Assembly: GCF_001281385.1 (NCBI RefSeq)
Contig: NZ_CP006911.1
Coordinates: 868,001-932,000, forward strand
From: Candidatus Pseudothioglobus singularis PS1
GTDB lineage: Bacteria; Pseudomonadota; Gammaproteobacteria; PS1; Pseudothioglobaceae
DNA: 64,000 nucleotides
Reading direction: 5' to 3'
The notes beneath the pieces are model-generated. The model was not told the origin of the DNA. It searched no databases and saw nothing but the letters and a program-made list of their open reading frames with translations. The translations under genes and the position numbers were made by a program. How positions within the stretch are numbered: the stretch's first letter is position 1; each line of letters starts with the position of its first letter. This document shows positions 14,833-21,947 of the stretch, in pieces.

Positions 14833-14885
14833 AAATCCTCCATTTATATTAAATTTTCTTCTATACATCCGCATAACTCTATAAA

Positions 14886-14977
14886 CCCCTTTAAAGAGGG
14901 GGCTGCAGAGCGAAAAATGGATTTTATTTATGCCAATTAAAATGGCTTAGATTGGGCTGTAGGACACCCCTTTTTAA
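14886..14977 (-). promoter_or_regulatory. Leader with mutually exclusive pairings
   Basis: On the minus strand, segment 14977-14967 (TTAAAAAGGGG) can pair with 14901-14891 (CCCCTCTTTAA) over 11 positions. The same 3' segment can instead fold with 14890-14886 into a short local hairpin followed by TTTAT. A separate small hairpin (GCCA/TGGC) lies between. This resembles an attenuator-type switch ahead of the gene starting at 14832. Confidence 0.35.
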
Positions 14978-15021
14978 TGACTATTTAAATACAAATAGAG
15001 TATGGTTTATTAAGACCAGTT

Positions 15022-15927
15022 TTAACGCTTGTGTTCATTTAATTTGAAATCAACTTGATAAAGAAATACTTCGATATTAGGAGTCATTTCTTGCGCATAA
15101 TCAAGTTTCTCATCGAATTTACCAGCAACAATTATTCCTTTGACTTCAGGGTCACCCAGTTTTTTCTTTATCCAACCCATATATCTGGTTACCTGACCAA
15201 TAGTCTCATCACTTGTTTGTTTTCTTTTTAACTCAATAACTACATAACTTCCATCTTTCTTATCTTTAGCAAGAATATCCATTATTCCAATATCTGTACG
15301 ATACTGCTGACTTATTAATTCACCTTCTTCATAGATAAGGTCATATTTTTTTCCTAATTCTGTTTCCTCCCAATTTCGAATAATAAAATCCTCTAATTGC
15401 TGCTCCATATAAAAAAGTCCAGTGCTAATGACTGATGTTTCATCTTTTAAATCTATATCCATACACTCTTTGTAATAATCAACCAAAGAATCTAATTCTT
15501 CTGTCATTTGCTTCTTAGAGACCTCCTTCCCATCTCGAAGATAATTAACTTCCTCTCCATTAACAATCGGCTCATAATGCTCACAAACATATGAGTTTCC
15601 GTATCTGAAAGGATTATCTATAAACTCATCTATTCTTTGCTTAGATGAATGAATTTCAGAGTTCCAGCTGTCAGCTTCAACACTCTCACCTATCCCATAT
15701 GCAAGTATCAATATGTTTTCTTGCTTATAAAATAAATAAACTGGGTAATAGCCATTTGATGTGCCAACATCTGGAGCAACAACCTGTACCCAAGGGATTT
15801 TAGATAGAGTTCCCTGACCAAAAGAAACCCTTAACCTTAAGTTAGAATATTCTTTGGGGTAATGTTTCACTTTTTGACCACCAGTTTTGGTTTGTTTTAC
15901 AAAATCATCTAAGAAATCTATTGACAT
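15022..15927 (-). CDS. MrcB-N-like domain fused to NucS/EndoMS-like nuclease
   Basis: 301 residues. The N-terminal 120 residues (RLRVSFGQGTLSKIPWVQVV, YPVYLFYKQENILILAYG) resemble the MrcB/McrB N-terminal DNA-recognition domain (DUF3578). The C-terminal 130 residues match the NucS/EndoMS PD-(D/E)XK fold: Asp217 in GIMDILAKD, Glu232 and Lys234 in VVIELKR, then QVTRYMGWI. A recogniser plus a nuclease in one chain suggests a single-protein restriction or anti-phage factor. AAGGA precedes the ATG. Island context agrees. Confidence 0.75.
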   Translation of the reverse strand: MSIDFLDDFVKQTKTGGQKVKHYPKEYSNLRLRVSFGQGTLSKIPWVQVVAPDVGTSNGYYPVYLFYKQENILILAYGIGESVEADSWNSEIHSSKQRIDEFIDNPFRYGNSYVCEHYEPIVNGEEVNYLRDGKEVSKKQMTEELDSLVDYYKECMDIDLKDETSVISTGLFYMEQQLEDFIIRNWEETELGKKYDLIYEEGELISQQYRTDIGIMDILAKDKKDGSYVVIELKRKQTSDETIGQVTRYMGWIKKKLGDPEVKGIIVAGKFDEKLDYAQEMTPNIEVFLYQVDFKLNEHKR

Positions 15928-15942
15928 ATTTATCCTTATTTA

Positions 15943-15966
15943 TTAGGGTAGAAGTAGTTTTTTCAT
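15943..15966 (-). pseudogene. Seven-codon remnant of a cargo-gene head
   Basis: On the minus strand it reads ATGAAAAAACTACTT then CTACCCTAA, giving MKKLLLP-stop. The first 14 bases are those of the signal peptides at 7271, 12741 and 21567, but the frame stops at once. It looks like the left-over start of a deleted or replaced secreted-protein gene. Confidence 0.45.
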
Positions 15967-16033
15967 AATACTTAGCAAGTATCCATCATATCTGATGAGC
16001 CATTGAGCATACAGTTAAGGTACTCATAGTCCA

Positions 16034-16153
16034 TTAACAAATCCAAGCATCATTTTCATAGCAATACTCTTTCTCAATAGTCCATCGAGAATACGAAAAA
16101 AATGCAAGATAAACAAGGAAAAGGATTGAGCAAATAATGAGTATTTTTTTCAC
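16034..16153 (-). CDS. Possible small membrane peptide
   Basis: 39-residue ORF with a GTG start two bases after the stop of the MORN/TolA gene: one membrane helix (KKILIICSILFLVYLAFFSY), then a short tail with two Cys (EKEYCYENDAWIC). No good ribosome binding site; coupling to the upstream gene would be needed. Tentative. Confidence 0.35.
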   Translation of the reverse strand: MKKILIICSILFLVYLAFFSYSRWTIEKEYCYENDAWIC

Positions 16154-16155
16154 AA

Positions 16156-17817
16156 TCAATTCACACTAAAAATCAAGATTAACTCTTTGTTAAATATCTC
16201 TTCACTGGGAGCAGATGGAAGTGGTGATGACTTATATACTGCTCTTCTAATAGAGTCTTTAAATGCTTTGGCTCTAGTACTATCTCCAACATTGGCATTG
16301 CGAACATCTGCTGCTACAACAGTTCCATCTCTATCTTGAACAACATAGACTTCAGCTGTCCAACTATCATCAGCACCTTGATAACGCCAGTTAGATTTAA
16401 TTAATGCAGCAATATTATTAACCCAGGCAGTTACCAAGGTTGATCTTTGATCTTCAATAACTATTAGTCTTTCTTGATCTTGCTCAGCTTGTACTTCTTG
16501 AGTTAAAAGACGGTTGTATTGTTCATTTTCAAAGGCTAATTGTTGCTTAGCTCTCTCCGCTTCTAATTGATCTAGAAGTATTCGAGCCTTTTCAGCATCA
16601 TCTTCTACCTGCCTTTTTCTTTTTTCAGCTTCTTTTGTTTTAGCTTCCTCTTGCCTACGCCTTTTTTCAGCTTCTCTCGCTCTTTCCTCTTCAGCCTTCC
16701 TTTTTACCTCTGCGAAAACTGTTTGAGCCTTCTTTAAAAGAGCTTCTTGTTCAGCAGATTTTGAAACCTCATCTGAATTTAATTTTTCTTCTTTCGTTTT
16801 ATCTTCTTCAGCTTTTCTCTTCACCTCAGCGAAAACTTTTTGAGCTTTCTTTTTGAGAGCTTCTTTTTCTGCAGATGTTAAAGCCTCACCTGAATTTAAA
16901 TCTTCTTCTTTGTGTACTTGGCCACTCTCATACCAATAAATCCAATGACCATCTTTAATGCCTTTTTTAAAATATCCCTCTGTATGTTTGTTGCCATTTT
17001 CATACCAGTTAGTTACCTTTCCATCTAGCTCACCTTTTATATAATTTCCTGTTTCTTTAATTTGACCGCTCTCAAACCAATTAGTGTATTTCCCATTACT
17101 TACACCATTCTTATGATTACCCTCCGCTCTTATCTGACCATTCTCATACCAAACAGTTAACTTACCTTCTTTAAAGTCATCTTTGTAAACTCCTTCTGAC
17201 TTTATCTGACCACTTTCATACCATTCATTAAATTTACCCTTTAAGCGATCAACCTCAGTCTTTAGCTGACCATTGTCATACCACTCAGTAGCATTTTCCT
17301 GAATGTGATTAACCTTTTTCTTTATCTGTCCGTTTGAATAATATGTGTATTCAATTTCACTAACTTTCTCCTCGAGCTGGAATAATGCCTCCTTTTGTAT
17401 CCGACCATTTGGGTAATATTCGTATTTACTTTCAGCAATTAAATTATTATTCTGGTAGATTCTCTCTCTTTCTATGTATCCATTTTCATTTAAAGCAATC
17501 CTCTTATAACCTATCTTTTCTCCGTCCTCATATTCCTCTGTTCTGCTTAGCTCACCATTCACTTTCCACCAAGTCCACCAGCCGTCTTGTAGCCCATCAA
17601 TTAATTCTCCTTTAGAGTGATATTGTCCATTCTTAGCGTAAATACATAAGTTTTCTCCAGAAAATGGTTTAGACTCATTCGGCAAAAAATAACGGTTATT
17701 TCTAATTTGAGCTGTATTTGCCTGGTAACAAAATCCACCCTCTAAAGATTTAATGTGATCATTAGCAAAAGATGGAAAGCAAAATGAAAAAGATAAAATT
17801 AGTAATAGTTTTTTCAT
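16156..17817 (-). CDS. Secreted MORN-repeat / coiled-coil / TolA-C-like protein
   Basis: 553 residues: signal peptide (MKKLLLILSFSFCFPSFA), about nine MORN-variant repeats (about residues 60-315; WYENGQIRAEGNHKNGVSNG type), a highly charged coiled coil (about 320-460), and a TolA C-terminal-like domain (about 465-553; IKSNWRYQGADDSWT, IRRAVYKSSPLP, ELILIFSVN). The coiled coil holds a tandem duplication of about 38 residues (two copies of AQxVFAEVKRKAEE). By analogy with TolA the middle could span the periplasm, but there is a signal peptide, not a TolA anchor. Starts one base after the previous stop. Confidence 0.7.
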   Translation of the reverse strand: MKKLLLILSFSFCFPSFANDHIKSLEGGFCYQANTAQIRNNRYFLPNESKPFSGENLCIYAKNGQYHSKGELIDGLQDGWWTWWKVNGELSRTEEYEDGEKIGYKRIALNENGYIERERIYQNNNLIAESKYEYYPNGRIQKEALFQLEEKVSEIEYTYYSNGQIKKKVNHIQENATEWYDNGQLKTEVDRLKGKFNEWYESGQIKSEGVYKDDFKEGKLTVWYENGQIRAEGNHKNGVSNGKYTNWFESGQIKETGNYIKGELDGKVTNWYENGNKHTEGYFKKGIKDGHWIYWYESGQVHKEEDLNSGEALTSAEKEALKKKAQKVFAEVKRKAEEDKTKEEKLNSDEVSKSAEQEALLKKAQTVFAEVKRKAEEERAREAEKRRRQEEAKTKEAEKRKRQVEDDAEKARILLDQLEAERAKQQLAFENEQYNRLLTQEVQAEQDQERLIVIEDQRSTLVTAWVNNIAALIKSNWRYQGADDSWTAEVYVVQDRDGTVVAADVRNANVGDSTRAKAFKDSIRRAVYKSSPLPSAPSEEIFNKELILIFSVN

Positions 17818-17818
17818 A

Positions 17819-18346
17819 TTATTCCTTGACTATGATGTCATTTAAAACGACATCACCACCATCTTCATCACCAACATTTGTTTTTAGAGTGTATTTTTTT
17901 CCATCGACAGCAAGAAAAGATTGGCCTAAAGCTGGAGTGCCTCCACCTTCTAACATCGAGGCTAGAGTAACGTCATAAGGATTTTTATTTATGTCTTTAA
18001 AGTAGGCTATAAATGCGGGCTTTAATTTATCATCTTTACAATCTACATCAACATTGTTGATAGATACCTTTGCTGAACCTGAAGAACACTTTGTAAGCGA
18101 AGCAGCAATAAAGCTCTTATTTTTAGTGTGGTTTGAGTTTGTGACTTTAATCTGAACTTCTACCAAAGAAGACCCTTTATTAAAGTCGATAGCAACCCAA
18201 GCAAAAAGAATAGCAAAAGCATAAATCAAAATTAAAATTAATGTTACCCATCGATTCTTTTCCCTAATTGCACGATAAATAAAATAGGGTATACCAATAA
18301 ATACACCTATCAAAAAAATCCAAATGATTATTATCCAGAAGTACAC
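17819..18346 (-). CDS. Two-helix membrane protein with pilin-head-like C-terminus
   Basis: 175 residues, GTG start. Two membrane helices at the N-terminus (YFWIIIIWIFLIGVFIGIPYF, VTLILILIYAFAILFAWVAI), then a 115-residue outer domain. Its end (YFKDINKNPYD, LKTNVGDEDGGDVVLNDIIVKE) resembles that of the neighbouring pilin (YFSDYVDWFGGYENAYD, LKTNIGNESGQPDYLEEFIIKE). The prepilin leader is absent. It appears to be a pilin-type head on a different anchor. Coupled to the MORN/TolA gene. Confidence 0.55.
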   Translation of the reverse strand: MYFWIIIIWIFLIGVFIGIPYFIYRAIREKNRWVTLILILIYAFAILFAWVAIDFNKGSSLVEVQIKVTNSNHTKNKSFIAASLTKCSSGSAKVSINNVDVDCKDDKLKPAFIAYFKDINKNPYDVTLASMLEGGGTPALGQSFLAVDGKKYTLKTNVGDEDGGDVVLNDIIVKE

Positions 18347-18449
18347 AGCTATAATTTCATTTGAACAAAGAGTGTTGTTTCATAATAGAGCTATTACTGA
18401 AGTGAAACTTAGTATACGACCTATATGGTCTTAGGTCAAATTGAAACGA

Positions 18450-18545
18450 AATACCGCCTATCACTTGATTAATAAGTGTCGACTTATGCTCTATACATAG
18501 ATGAGCATAACTCTTAGTAACTCGATGAGGGTGAATCCCCTTTTT
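18450..18545 (-). pseudogene. Hybrid remnant: pilin start joined to integrase 3' end
   Basis: 18518-18545 copies the start of the pilin gene with one inserted G. 18450-18517 copies the last 23 integrase codons (VTKSYAHLCIEHKSTLINQVIGGI), with the stop codon changed. The open frame 18357-18557 covering it is therefore a junction artefact, not a gene. A TATACT box follows at 18411-18416. Confidence 0.65.
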
Positions 18546-18559
18546 TATTTTAAGCATAT

Positions 18560-19051
18560 CTACTCTTTAATTATGAACTCTTCGAGGTAATCTGGTTGTC
18601 CAGATTCATTACCAATATTCGTCTTAAGTAAAATTCCTGTCTTACCTGATTGACTTTTATACTTTATTACACATCTTCCAATATCAGGATTTCTAACGTT
18701 TCCTGCATTTGATGACTTATAGCAAAATGTTAGTGAGTCATCATAAGCATTCTCATAACCTCCAAACCAATCAACATAGTCTGAAAAATACCCATACCAA
18801 ACTCCCATTTGATTAGAATCACAAGGGACAGTGCTCATTTTTGGGTGTAATCTCATTTTTTTTGATGGATTTATGGAGCATTCAAGAAAAGTTCTTGATA
18901 TAAGATTTGCAATCTGCTTATGGTTTGCTTCAGAAGTATTTATTTTCGCTTGTATCATATACCCGTTGTACATAGGCACCCCTACACCAGCGAGAATACC
19001 AATGATGGCAACTACGATAAGTAACTCGATGAGGGTGAATCCCTTTTTCAT
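18560..19051 (-). CDS. Type IV pilin-like prepilin
   Basis: 163 residues with a class-III signal: MKKG cut before FTLIELLIVVAIIGILAGVGVP, with Glu at +5, recognised by prepilin peptidase PilD. A globular head with Cys residues follows (LECS, VPCD, FCYK, RCVI), the last pair probably forming the D-region disulfide. AGGAAG lies before the ATG. No assembly genes are nearby, so it would use machinery encoded elsewhere, either as a minor pilin or as a swapped major pilin. Confidence 0.85.
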   Translation of the reverse strand: MKKGFTLIELLIVVAIIGILAGVGVPMYNGYMIQAKINTSEANHKQIANLISRTFLECSINPSKKMRLHPKMSTVPCDSNQMGVWYGYFSDYVDWFGGYENAYDDSLTFCYKSSNAGNVRNPDIGRCVIKYKSQSGKTGILLKTNIGNESGQPDYLEEFIIKE

Positions 19052-19096
19052 TTTTACTTCCTGTAGATGTTTAATTTATTGTAGTTTATTATGATA

Positions 19097-20098
19097 CTAA
19101 ATGCCACCCATAACTCGATTAATAAGTGTTGACTTATGCTCTATACATAGATGAGCATAACGCTTAGTCACCTCTATTTGCTTATGACCTAAGACATCTG
19201 CTATCTCAAGAAGAGTTGCACCGTTCTGAGCTAAATAGGATGCTGTAGTGTGTCTTAAATCGTGGAATCTAAAGTCTTCGAGTTCTGCATCTTTAACTGC
19301 CCTTTTCCAAGGTTTATAAAAGACATAAGGTTTTGACGGGGTAATCTTGGATGCAAATATTAGAGAGCTATCATTCTGATTAAATAATTGAAGCTCATTA
19401 ATCACATCAATTGTTAGAGGCAGAACTTTAGCCTCTCCATTTTTAGTATTATTGATATATGCCACTTGTTTCTCAAAGTCTATGTCATTCCATCTTAAAT
19501 TCAGTAGCTCTCCCCTTCTCGCTCCTGTTGTAATTGCCATTAAGGCAAGTAAATAGAGCATCTCCCATTTTGAAGCTCTACAAGCTCTAAATAGGCGTTT
19601 TCTCTCATTATCTGATAGATATCTTGTCCTTCCCTTCTTTTCAGGCAGAGAGCGTATATATCGCGTTGGATTCTCAGTTAGACCCAGCTCTCTGATTCCA
19701 TAGTTAAAGACAACCGATGCGAGCTTCTTGTATTTATTAATGGTTGCGTTACTGAGCTCATTTGGCAGTTTGTCTAAACCTGAGTTAATATCATCTTTAC
19801 CAATATCATTGATGGGCATCTCTCCCATATGATTAAGCCAGTACTTCAGTCTACTTCTTTGCATCTGCGGCTTAGTCCCTAGGTACTCTTTACTTAGATA
19901 CATTTCTACAAGAGTACTAAAGGTTAGCTTAGAGCTATAGGCTCTATGAGCACTCTTACTCTCTTCTATCCTAAGAGCAAAGCGTCTTGCGTCTTGCTTA
20001 TGGGTAAAGGTTTTAAAGATGTTGGGAAGTCCTTTCCTGCGTATCTGGACGCGGTAAGAGACGCCCTTCTTGTTCATTAGTTTTTGTATTGTTGCCAT
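19097..20098 (-). CDS. int: Tyrosine recombinase (phage/island-type integrase)
   Basis: 333 residues. N-terminal arm-binding domain (SYRVQIRRKGLPNIFKTFTH), core-binding domain (about 60-150), catalytic domain with Arg194 (TGARRGELLNLRW), Lys about 224, His279-x-x-Arg282 (HDLRHTTASYL), His305 (VLGHKQ) and nucleophile Tyr314 (VTKRYAH). All catalytic residues are present, so it is probably active. Its start lies 107 bp from the CCA end of the right tRNA copy, the normal layout for a tRNA-integrating element. Confidence 0.93.
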   Translation of the reverse strand: MATIQKLMNKKGVSYRVQIRRKGLPNIFKTFTHKQDARRFALRIEESKSAHRAYSSKLTFSTLVEMYLSKEYLGTKPQMQRSRLKYWLNHMGEMPINDIGKDDINSGLDKLPNELSNATINKYKKLASVVFNYGIRELGLTENPTRYIRSLPEKKGRTRYLSDNERKRLFRACRASKWEMLYLLALMAITTGARRGELLNLRWNDIDFEKQVAYINNTKNGEAKVLPLTIDVINELQLFNQNDSSLIFASKITPSKPYVFYKPWKRAVKDAELEDFRFHDLRHTTASYLAQNGATLLEIADVLGHKQIEVTKRYAHLCIEHKSTLINRVMGGI

Positions 20099-20115
20099 CG
20101 CAAATCTCCATTTAA

Positions 20116-20139
20116 TGCATTAAATTTGCATTAAATTTA
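20116..20139. repeat. Candidate arm-type integrase sites, right end
   Basis: Two perfect tandem copies of TGCATTAAATT between the integrase start and the right repeat. They match 6767-6790 at the other end of the island in the same orientation. The position in the integrase leader also allows self-regulation. Confidence 0.45.
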
Positions 20140-20204
20140 AAGAGATGCTTAAAAAGAGAGGTTGGCGGTTACCGCTGAAAGCCTTATGCTAACTGGTAAA
20201 GTGT

Positions 20205-20304
20205 TTGGTGCGCTCGAGGTGATTCGAACACCCGACATTCGGCTTCGGAGGCCGACACTCTATCCAGCTGAGCTACGAGCGCAATATTTAGTTGATACGC
20301 CGCA
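20205..20304. repeat. Right 100-bp direct repeat (att-type), contains tRNA-Arg
   Basis: Identical to 6569-6668. The tRNA 5' flank continues into host sequence here, so this copy has the native promoter side, while its 3' side adjoins the integrase. Confidence 0.9.
20206..20282 (-). tRNA. tRNA-Arg (CCG), right copy
   Basis: 77 nt, identical to 6570-6646, CCA encoded, anticodon CCG in the loop CTCCGAA. Probably the original chromosomal gene position, rebuilt by the inserted element's own 3' part. Confidence 0.93.
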
Positions 20305-20427
20305 GTTCAGTGATACTAAAGGTTTTATGCTTTTTGCTCATATAAATCTCGCATTAAGTGCAAGTATGATTATATGTTAATTATAATCAGGGACATTTTT
20401 ATTTGAATAGATAATAGGAGATCAATT

Positions 20428-20529
20428 ATGGGTTTTTGGATTGAAATTGTAGTTATTGCGCTTTTGTTAGCTATGTTAATAAATTTACAGAGAATTTATT
20501 TATTGATGAAAAATAAAAATGGAATATAA
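20428..20529 (+). CDS. Small membrane protein, 33 residues
   Basis: ATG with GGAG upstream (AATAGGAGATCAATT). The product GFWIEIVVIALLLAMLINL is one membrane helix followed by a basic tail. Overlaps the next gene by 11 bases. Function unknown. Confidence 0.45.
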   Translation: MGFWIEIVVIALLLAMLINLQRIYLLMKNKNGI

Positions 20530-20710
20530 AGCAATCACTTGTTTTTTTTGTTTTGAGCAGTTTGAAGTTTCGTTGGAGGTTGGATCCTCTTTTGTTGGGA
20601 ACATCAGTGAGATTTATGATTGTGAGGTGTGTTGTAATCCAAATAAAATTGATTATGAAGTTTATGATGGAGAGATAAACATCAATAATGTTGGTAATGG
20701 AAATGAGTAA
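20519..20710 (+). CDS. CPXCG-motif cysteine-rich zinc-ribbon protein
   Basis: 63 residues with C-x-x-C (CFFC) near the N-terminus and DCEVCCNPNKIDYEV later, the arrangement of the small CPXCG-motif family. The four Cys would bind one zinc. The first motif is CFFC, not CPYC, so it is a divergent member. Family function is not known. Overlaps the 33-residue gene upstream. Confidence 0.65.
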   Translation: MEYKAITCFFCFEQFEVSLEVGSSFVGNISEIYDCEVCCNPNKIDYEVYDGEININNVGNGNE

Positions 20711-20742
20711 ATTTTTTCACAATGTTCGAGGCACTTTTGTAC

Positions 20743-21567
20743 TTAATCTACAGTTCCAGACTTGGCTTCATCTAGAATTTCTTTACCATCTACAACATCA
20801 TAAACATACTTAGTGCAAGGCATGTCATTCCCATCTTCATCCCAGGTCTCATAGTCAATTTTATGGATTAATTCGAAATTATAGTCTCTCAAAGGATAGT
20901 CACTAAAAACCCTTTTATAAGTCTCATAGGAGGAGCTACAAGCACCACCAGAATAATACAGCTGGATTGTCTTATTATCTGAATCAAACTCTGTCGTTGC
21001 ATCTATGTTGCTATATGGCAATGTATCGGTTAAATCCATGATATTAAAGTAGCTAGTATCTTTAATTTCCTGAATCAAATAGACCTCATAAGCATCGTGA
21101 TGTCTTTGACCTTGTCTCCTATTAGCTATGACTAACTCTTTAACCCCATCAAAGTTCATATCACCAAAAGCAAAGGGTTCATTAGCTATATCACTATACT
21201 TCATCTTGATGACCTCTTTATTAGCTATAGTATTGGCGTTTATCCTATACTTTGGAAAACTGAACATCCTATTCCCAATATTGAAAAAGTCTGTTTTAAT
21301 GGTGAATTTGACGTCTCTGTCAACCAGCTTGAAATTGATATTAGCAGGACCATTAAACATAGGCACTAACCCCCAGTCTGGAAACCATTCCACATCAACT
21401 ATATAACGCCCTTGAATAACATCAGTGAACTCAATATAAATGGGTGTTTTGCCATCTAATAACTCATAATGCTTTGGTAAGCCATTATCCATATACTCTA
21501 CTAAATCATCAGCAGCAGAGGCATTGAAGCTTATAGAGATAAATAAAAAAAGGAGTAGTTTTTTCAT
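20743..21567 (-). CDS. Secreted protein with FG-GAP/VCBS-like calcium site
   Basis: 274 residues from the ATG at 21567; the frame is also open to a TTG at 21573. Signal peptide MKKLLLFLFISISFNASA. The middle holds FAFGDMNFDGVKELVIANRR, a D-x-N-x-D-G calcium-binding loop as in XAC2610-like and FG-GAP-type proteins. Two Cys (GGACSSS, DMPCTK) may pair. Last gene of a run going back to 21946. Function unknown. Confidence 0.6.
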   Translation of the reverse strand: MKKLLLFLFISISFNASAADDLVEYMDNGLPKHYELLDGKTPIYIEFTDVIQGRYIVDVEWFPDWGLVPMFNGPANINFKLVDRDVKFTIKTDFFNIGNRMFSFPKYRINANTIANKEVIKMKYSDIANEPFAFGDMNFDGVKELVIANRRQGQRHHDAYEVYLIQEIKDTSYFNIMDLTDTLPYSNIDATTEFDSDNKTIQLYYSGGACSSSYETYKRVFSDYPLRDYNFELIHKIDYETWDEDGNDMPCTKYVYDVVDGKEILDEAKSGTVD

Positions 21568-21569
21568 AA

Positions 21570-21791
21570 TCAATTTATGAGGGATTCAGCCCCAGGATGA
21601 GCGCCCAATACTGAAACTGATAACCATAATAGAAGAAATCCCAAAACGGTATAAAGTAGAAAACCTACAAACACTATGATTAAACCAATACCTAATTTAC
21701 GATACTTAGTTCGCTTTAAAAAGAATAGCCCACAAAAAGGGACTAATAAAAATCCAATGGTAAGGGGAGTAGGAACCAGAAAATCTATCAT
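21570..21791 (-). CDS. Small membrane protein, paralogue of the island tandem genes
   Basis: 73 residues starting at MIDFLVPTPL; this ATG overlaps the upstream TGA as ATGA and aligns with MINFLNSVPL of 9187-9644. Two membrane helices with KRTKYRKLG between them. It lies outside the tRNA-bounded island, so the family was at this locus before, or was left by, an insertion. Confidence 0.6.
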   Translation of the reverse strand: MIDFLVPTPLTIGFLLVPFCGLFFLKRTKYRKLGIGLIIVFVGFLLYTVLGFLLLWLSVSVLGAHPGAESLIN

Positions 21792-21946
21792 AGTTTGTTT
21801 AAGTGAGAGCATTGTTCTGCAACAGATTGCTGGTTCTCAATCCCTGCAGTACAGATTATATAATTCATATTATAAAAAAATAAAGCCCCCTCTATGAGGC
21901 CCCAAATCAAGATTAATAAACCAATAATTTTGAGTGGTTTTTTCAT
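21788..21946 (-). CDS. Small membrane protein, 52 residues
   Basis: ORF starting one base after the MFS gene stop and ending in an ATGA overlap with the next gene. One N-terminal membrane helix (KPLKIIGLLILIWGLIEGALFFY), then about 25 polar residues with two Cys (ICTAG, EQCSH). The tight coupling on both sides is the evidence for it. Confidence 0.5.
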   Translation of the reverse strand: MKKPLKIIGLLILIWGLIEGALFFYNMNYIICTAGIENQQSVAEQCSHLNKL

Positions 21947-21947
21947 T

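Noticed and set aside
18357-18557. 66-codon ORF containing YAHLCIEHKSTLIN
   Set aside because: It is a junction of a copied pilin start (frameshifted) and the copied integrase tail; no independent gene.
20162-20380. 72-codon plus-strand ORF across the right tRNA
   Set aside because: Runs antisense through the tRNA-Arg gene and has no coding features.
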